Of a stretch of DNA of 10,744 bases, positions 7,079-10,744 are shown piece by piece. Under the pieces are notes generated by a model, which saw only the letters and a program-made list of their open reading frames with translations, searched no databases and was not told the DNA's origin. Made by a program: the position numbers and the translations under genes. Where the stretch lies: the NCBI GenBank assembly GCA_947303695.1, contig CAMYYX010000056.1:1-10744 (forward strand), written 5' to 3'. The DNA comes from an uncultured Prevotellaceae bacterium. Lineage in GTDB: Bacteria > Bacteroidota > Bacteroidia > Bacteroidales > Bacteroidaceae. Position 1 is the stretch's first letter. Every line of letters begins with the position of its first letter.

Positions 7079-7384
7079 ATGGTCAAACATATCATTCTTT
7101 GGAAACTCAATCCCGACTTGACAGACAGTGAAAAGCTGTCTGTCAAAGCCGAGATAAAAAAAGGATTGGAAGGACTGGTGGGCATCGTGCCAGGATTGGT
7201 GGATGCCAAAGTGAATATCGACGGTCGTTTGGATTCGTCGAATGTCGACGTGATGCTTGACAGTACTCTTGTATCTGAGGAGGCATTAAAAAAGTATGCC
7301 ACCCATCCAGCACATGTGGAGGTGGCAAACACAAAGGTACGTCCTTTCACAGTCCAGCGTTCTTGCTTGGACTTCGAAATTTAA
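7079..7384 (+). CDS. Dabb (stress-responsive A/B barrel) domain protein
   Basis: This 101-residue soluble protein has no signal peptide. It begins [10 protein letters not shown], the typical first strand and His of the Dabb family, followed by a helix (residues 15-32), a strand region carrying VDAKVNID, a DVMLDSTL strand, and the [11 protein letters not shown] helix with RPF near the end. Dabb proteins are small dimeric ferredoxin-like barrels. Some plant members respond to stress or act in polyketide cyclisation, but bacterial ones are mostly uncharacterised. It follows the dockerin gene by 23 bp and is probably carried on the same transcript, though it is cytoplasmic while its neighbours are secreted, so a shared pathway is not implied. 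Its TAA stop overlaps that of the convergent aldolase gene. Confidence 0.85.
   Translation: MVKHIILWKLNPDLTDSEKLSVKAEIKKGLEGLVGIVPGLVDAKVNIDGRLDSSNVDVMLDSTLVSEEALKKYATHPAHVEVANTKVRPFTVQRSCLDFEI
7381..7384. other. TTAA shared by two convergent stop codons
   Basis: The palindrome TTAA contains the TAA stop of the Dabb gene (7382-7384, plus strand) and the TAA stop of the aldolase gene (7383-7381, minus strand). The two reading frames overlap by 4 bp and there is no space for a conventional terminator between the operons. Confidence 0.95.
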
Positions 7385-8049
7385 GCTTTTGCTTTCTTGA
7401 TGATCTCAAGACATTCGCGGCATTTGTCTGATACATACTGCCAGTCTTGAGCTTCTACTTTGTCTTTTGGGAAGAGTTTGCTGCCCATACCTACACAGTA
7501 AACTCCTGCTTTGAACCATGCTGTGAGGTTCTCCTCTGTTGGAGCCACACCGCCTGTTACCATAATCTTTGACCAAGGCATCGGAGCTTTCATGCCTTTC
7601 ACGAAAGCTGGTCCGTACACATCACCTGGGAACACCTTACAGAGGTCGCATCCCAGCTCTTGTGCTTTACCCACTTCACTCACACTGCCACATCCAGGGC
7701 AGTAGGGGATGAGGCGGCGATTGCACACTGGTGCGATGTCGGGGTTGAACAACGGACCTACGATAAAGCAGGCACCGAGTTGGATGTATAAGGCTGCTGT
7801 TGGTGCATCGACCACGCTTCCTACGCCCATTGCCAATTCTGGACATTCTTTGGCAGCAAACTTCACACATTCTGCAAATACCTCATGGGCAAAGTCGCCA
7901 CGATTGGTGAACTCGAAGGCACGTACGCCTCCATCATAGCAGGCCTTGATGACTTTCTTTGCTACTTCTGCATCTTTGTGGTAGAAAACAGGAACCATGC
8001 CTGTCTCACCAATCTTTGCCATTACGGCCAATTTGTCGAATTTTGCCAT
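7381..8049 (-). CDS. eda: KDPG/KHG-type aldolase (2-dehydro-3-deoxy-phosphogluconate aldolase)
   Basis: This 222-residue protein matches the class I KDPG/KHG aldolase family in length and motifs. It would split 2-keto-3-deoxy-6-phosphogluconate to pyruvate and glyceraldehyde 3-phosphate, and perhaps 4-hydroxy-2-oxoglutarate to pyruvate and glyoxylate. Visible features are MVPVFYH at the first strand, FEFTNRG with catalytic Glu46, GVGSVVDAP (77-83), the [12 protein letters not shown] loop (114-125), [10 protein letters not shown] with Schiff-base Lys138, and [12 protein letters not shown]. The catalytic set is complete. It contains twelve cysteines, many for a protein of this size. It is the last gene of the metabolic operon, 42 bp after the uridine-phosphorylase-like gene. 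No kdgK or uronate pathway gene is in the window, so the pathway context is not shown here; closely related 2-keto-3-deoxy sugar-acid aldolases cannot be excluded. Confidence 0.88.
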   Translation of the reverse strand: MAKFDKLAVMAKIGETGMVPVFYHKDAEVAKKVIKACYDGGVRAFEFTNRGDFAHEVFAECVKFAAKECPELAMGVGSVVDAPTAALYIQLGACFIVGPLFNPDIAPVCNRRLIPYCPGCGSVSEVGKAQELGCDLCKVFPGDVYGPAFVKGMKAPMPWSKIMVTGGVAPTEENLTAWFKAGVYCVGMGSKLFPKDKVEAQDWQYVSDKCRECLEIIKKAKA

Positions 8050-8060
8050 ATTTGTTATCT

Positions 8061-8087
8061 GATTATTCTGATTAATCCGATTATTTT
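8061..8087. repeat. Three imperfect 9-bp direct repeats between aldolase and phosphorylase genes
   Basis: GATTATTCT, GATTAATCC and GATTATTTT follow each other head to tail at 8061, 8070 and 8079, filling most of the 42-bp gap. The middle unit includes the palindrome GATTAATC (8070-8077). They lie just upstream of the aldolase start on the minus strand, in a position suited to a regulator site or an untranslated-leader element. Low complexity makes chance possible. Confidence 0.5.
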
Positions 8088-8091
8088 CTAA

Positions 8092-8970
8092 TTAAATCTT
8101 ATCTAACACAATCTTTATCAAATCACCAATCTGATTCTTGTAACCTGTGTTGGCTTCGTGGGCAATGCGATTGGCAATGACCATGCAGATTGTGAGGGCG
8201 CGATGTCCCAGGTGTTTGCTTAGTCCAGCCAGTGCAGCACTCTCCATCTCGAAGTTGGTAATCTTGTAGCCATTCCACTCAAAGCTGCATATCTTCTCGT
8301 TGCGCTGAGGGTCGGAGAGTGGAATACGGATAGCACGTCCCTGCGGACCATAGAATCCTCCGCATGAGATAGTCACACCACGAACCATTCCCGCACCTTC
8401 TGTATAGATCTGTTCCAACAACGATTTGTCGTTATCGACTACATAGGGCGATGGCAGGTTGTGGTAGTCCCATCCGAGATGTTCCGTGAAGGCTTTCTCG
8501 AAGTCGAGGTCACATATCTCATCACGTCCTGCGTAGTAGTTGAGCAATCCTTCGAATCCGATAGATTTCTCGCTACATACGAAAGTGCCTACAGGTGTGT
8601 TTGCCTGCAATCCTCCACATGTACCAATACGCACCAAGTCCATCTGGGTCAGTTTCTCCTTCAAGGTTCGGGTCTTGAAATCGATGTTCTTCAGTGCATC
8701 GAGTTCTGTTGCCACGATATCAATATTGTCGCATCCTATACCATGTGAAATGGCGGTGATACGCTTGCCTTGATAGGTTCCTGTAATGGTATGGAACTCA
8801 CGACTTTGTACGTCGCACTCTTTTGTGTCAAAGAAAGAGGCGATGAGGTTCACCCTTTCGGGGTCGCCACACATCACTACCTTATCTGCCAGTTGTTCTG
8901 GCTTGATATGAAGATGGAATGCGCTTCCGTCTTCATTGATAATGAGTTCAGAAGGTGCGAAATAAGTCAT
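8092..8970 (-). CDS. Nucleoside phosphorylase, uridine phosphorylase-like
   Basis: The 292-residue soluble protein belongs to the PNP/UDP phosphorylase family (NP-I fold). It would split a nucleoside, most likely uridine, with phosphate to give the free base and ribose 1-phosphate in pyrimidine salvage. Key motifs are GDPERV (35-40) and RIGTCGG (114-120), which carry phosphate-binding residues, HGIGCDNI near 76-83, and NFEMESAAL with FEMES at 240-244, which binds the ribose hydroxyls. The length is above the roughly 250 residues of E. coli Udp. The extra length is in the N-terminus and in the middle region, around 140-200. Substrate choice (uridine against purine nucleosides) is an inference from overall resemblance. 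The start ATG at 8970 is 5 bp after the upstream stop codon, with an AAAGGA ribosome-binding sequence at good spacing, so translation is probably coupled. Confidence 0.8.
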   Translation of the reverse strand: MTYFAPSELIINEDGSAFHLHIKPEQLADKVVMCGDPERVNLIASFFDTKECDVQSREFHTITGTYQGKRITAISHGIGCDNIDIVATELDALKNIDFKTRTLKEKLTQMDLVRIGTCGGLQANTPVGTFVCSEKSIGFEGLLNYYAGRDEICDLDFEKAFTEHLGWDYHNLPSPYVVDNDKSLLEQIYTEGAGMVRGVTISCGGFYGPQGRAIRIPLSDPQRNEKICSFEWNGYKITNFEMESAALAGLSKHLGHRALTICMVIANRIAHEANTGYKNQIGDLIKIVLDKI

Positions 8971-8975
8971 TGTGG

Positions 8976-10744
8976 TTATCCTTTTAATTTTTCATCCATT
9001 GCTTTGGCAGCACGACGGCCGTCACCCATGGCGAGGATGACAGTAGCACCACCACGTACGATGTCGCCACCTGCGAAGATGGTTGGGATGCTCGACTGCA
9101 TGTCATCGTTGACAGCGATGGTGTTCTTGCGGCCCAGTTCCAAACCTTCGATTGACTTAGGTACGAGTGGGTTTGGAGATACACCTACGGCTACGATGGC
9201 CATGTCGATGTCGAGTGTCTCGATAGCACCTTCGATAGGTACAGGGCTACGACGTCCTGATGCATCGGGTTCTCCAAGTTCCATTTTCTGCAGACGTACC
9301 TGACATACGTTACCTTTCTCGTCTGCGATGTATTCGATTGGGTTGTGCAGGGTTAGAAATTCGATACCTTCTTCCTTGGCATGCTTCACCTCTTCAAGTC
9401 GTGCAGGCATTTCAGCCTCGCTACGACGGTAAGCAATGAATACACGCTCTGCACCTAGTCGCTTAGCTGTACGGCATGAGTCCATAGCAGTGTTTCCGCC
9501 ACCGACTACCATCACGTTCTTTGCTTTGTTGATTGGAGTGTCGCTCTCTGGGTTCGATGCATCCATCAGGTTCACACGTGTCAGGTATTCGTTCGATGAC
9601 ATGATGCCTGTGCTGTTCTCACCAGGAATACCCATGAAGTTAGGAAGACCTGCACCTGATGCTACGAAGATGCCCTTGAAACCTTGTGCTTCAAGTTCTG
9701 CAACGGTGATGGTCTTACCAATGATGCAATCCTTCACGAACTTCACGCCAATCTTCTCCAAGTTGTTGATTTCTACGTCCACAATGGCATTAGGCAGACG
9801 GAACTCAGGAATACCATACTTCAGCACACCGCCGATTTCGTGTAATGCTTCGAATACTGTCACATCGTAGCCGTTCTTCGCCATGTCACCTGCGAAACTC
9901 AATCCGGCAGGACCAGAACCTACGACAGCAATCTTAATGCCGTTAGCAGGCTTGCACTCAGGTAGTGCCATCTTGCCGCTTTCGCGCTCATAGTCGGCTG
10001 CAAAGCGCTCCAAGTTGCCAATTGCAACAGCTGGATGACCCATCTTCACGTGGATACACTTGCTCTCACACTGCTTTTCCTGTGGGCAGACACGTCCGCA
10101 GACAGCAGGCAGAGATGAAGTCGATTTCAGCACCTTAGCGGCATCGAGGAAATGGCCGCGTTCGATGCTCTTCACGAACGATGGTATGTTGATGTTGACA
10201 GGACAACCTTCCATACATGATGGCTTTGGACAATCGAGGCAACGCTTAGCTTCGGTTAGTGCTTGCTCCTTGGTCAGACCTGTGTTTACCTCCTCTGTGC
10301 GGGTGGTAGCACGATAGACAGGGTCGAGTTCGCCCATCACGCAACGCTCAATGGTTGTGCGATCTTTTGGCTTCATAGCAGCCTGCAATTCCTTGCGCCA
10401 TTCTGCATTACGGTCGGTGAGCTCTGCAAGTGGGGCAGAGCCGTCGTCAGCTGTTGTTGGCTCAATCTGACTAGTTTTACAAGTACTACAGTTTTTGTTA
10501 GATGAATCGGAAATGCTCTGCTCCAGCTTTTTCATTTCTTCCAACTCTGCAGCCTTGAAGGCGCCCATACGCTTGAACATCTCGTCGAAGTCCACTTCAT
10601 GACCGTCAAATTCAGGACCATCCACACATACGAACTTTGTTTTACCACCTACGGTGATGCGGCATGCACCACACATACCCGTTCCGTCAACCATAATGGT
10701 GTTCAACGAAACATCAGTAGGCACGTTGTATTTCTTTGTCAGCA
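8976..10744 (-). CDS. NfnAB-type fusion: PyrK-like FeS/flavin domain plus NADPH-dependent glutamate synthase small-chain domain (5' end beyond window)
   Basis: The frame is open through the right edge, so the true start lies outside; 589 codons including the stop are visible. Numbering from the GTG at 10724, residues 8-40 are the [2Fe-2S] end of a PyrK/NfnA-like subunit (GTGMCGACRITV with Cys18, Cys21 and Cys33). An Ala/Glu-rich linker to about 150 follows, then a GltD/NfnB-like domain. This has two cysteine groups for [4Fe-4S] clusters (Cys162, 165, 170, 174 and Cys209, 213, 219, 223), FAD-binding GSGPAG (269-274), NAD(P)-binding GGGNTAMDS (408-416), and the C-terminal AGGDIVRGGATVILAMGDG signature. 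Related enzymes transfer electrons between NADPH, NADH and ferredoxin, or serve glutamate synthase. Fused chains like this are often annotated as dihydroorotate dehydrogenase B/glutamate synthase bifunctional proteins in Bacteroidetes. It heads the visible operon, 5 bp before the phosphorylase gene. Confidence 0.85.
   Translation of the reverse strand, partial: LTKKYNVPTDVSLNTIMVDGTGMCGACRITVGGKTKFVCVDGPEFDGHEVDFDEMFKRMGAFKAAELEEMKKLEQSISDSSNKNCSTCKTSQIEPTTADDGSAPLAELTDRNAEWRKELQAAMKPKDRTTIERCVMGELDPVYRATTRTEEVNTGLTKEQALTEAKRCLDCPKPSCMEGCPVNINIPSFVKSIERGHFLDAAKVLKSTSSLPAVCGRVCPQEKQCESKCIHVKMGHPAVAIGNLERFAADYERESGKMALPECKPANGIKIAVVGSGPAGLSFAGDMAKNGYDVTVFEALHEIGGVLKYGIPEFRLPNAIVDVEINNLEKIGVKFVKDCIIGKTITVAELEAQGFKGIFVASGAGLPNFMGIPGENSTGIMSSNEYLTRVNLMDASNPESDTPINKAKNVMVVGGGNTAMDSCRTAKRLGAERVFIAYRRSEAEMPARLEEVKHAKEEGIEFLTLHNPIEYIADEKGNVCQVRLQKMELGEPDASGRRSPVPIEGAIETLDIDMAIVAVGVSPNPLVPKSIEGLELGRKNTIAVNDDMQSSIPTIFAGGDIVRGGATVILAMGDGRRAAKAMDEKLKG
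8979..8984 (-). promoter_or_regulatory. Shine-Dalgarno-like AAAGGA before the phosphorylase gene
   Basis: AAAGGA on the minus strand is formed by the last two sense codons of the upstream flavoprotein gene and lies 8 bases before the ATG at 8970. It supports that start and close translational linkage. Most other genes here lack such a sequence. Confidence 0.4.

Noticed and set aside
8770..9303. 177-codon plus-strand open frame across the phosphorylase-flavoprotein junction
   Set aside because: It is antisense to two well-supported genes and shows no domain or signal peptide; it looks like a by-product of codon bias.

Overview
The window looks like chromosomal DNA of a Bacteroidales bacterium, most likely of the Prevotella/Segatella group. 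The grounds are the gene families present (a Porin_10-like putative porin, a DUF4468 protein, a multidomain surface protein with a dockerin pair, an NfnAB/glutamate-synthase-type fusion), the lack of conserved Shine-Dalgarno sequences before most genes, and two good matches to the Bacteroidetes promoter consensus (TTTG, 19 bp, TAnnTTTG). No database search was possible, so the genus is an inference.

Layout: four transcription units fill the window with very little spare DNA. (1) Positions 1-3783, minus strand: an envelope operon read in the order DUF4468 secreted protein, small two-helix membrane protein (joined by an ATGA overlap), putative porin, then an SGNH hydrolase that continues in frame into the start of a cyclophilin and runs off the left edge. 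(2) Positions 3784-3985: a 202-bp divergent control region with one consensus promoter per direction, both with an identical 19-bp spacer. (3) Positions 3986-7384, plus strand: a secreted endonuclease/exonuclease/phosphatase-family enzyme, a 650-residue secreted multidomain protein (choice-of-anchor-J-like, chitobiase-C-terminal-like, OB-fold-like and paired dockerin repeats), and a small Dabb-domain protein. (4) Positions 7381-10744, minus strand: a cytoplasmic metabolic operon read in the order NfnAB/GltD-type flavoprotein (5' end beyond the right edge), uridine-phosphorylase-like enzyme, and KDPG/KHG-type aldolase. The last two units converge on a shared TTAA, which supplies the TAA stop codon to both strands.

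How the genes may work together: the left half is devoted to secreted and envelope proteins, the right half to soluble central metabolism. The nuclease-family enzyme and the OB-fold/dockerin protein form a plausible two-gene module for handling extracellular nucleic acid or another phosphodiester. The uridine phosphorylase in the facing operon would fit nucleoside salvage, but that link is speculative. The most unusual item is the SGNH hydrolase-cyclophilin reading frame at the left edge. No RNA genes, insertion sequences, CRISPR arrays or clear terminators were seen, and no stretch over 300 bp lacks a gene.
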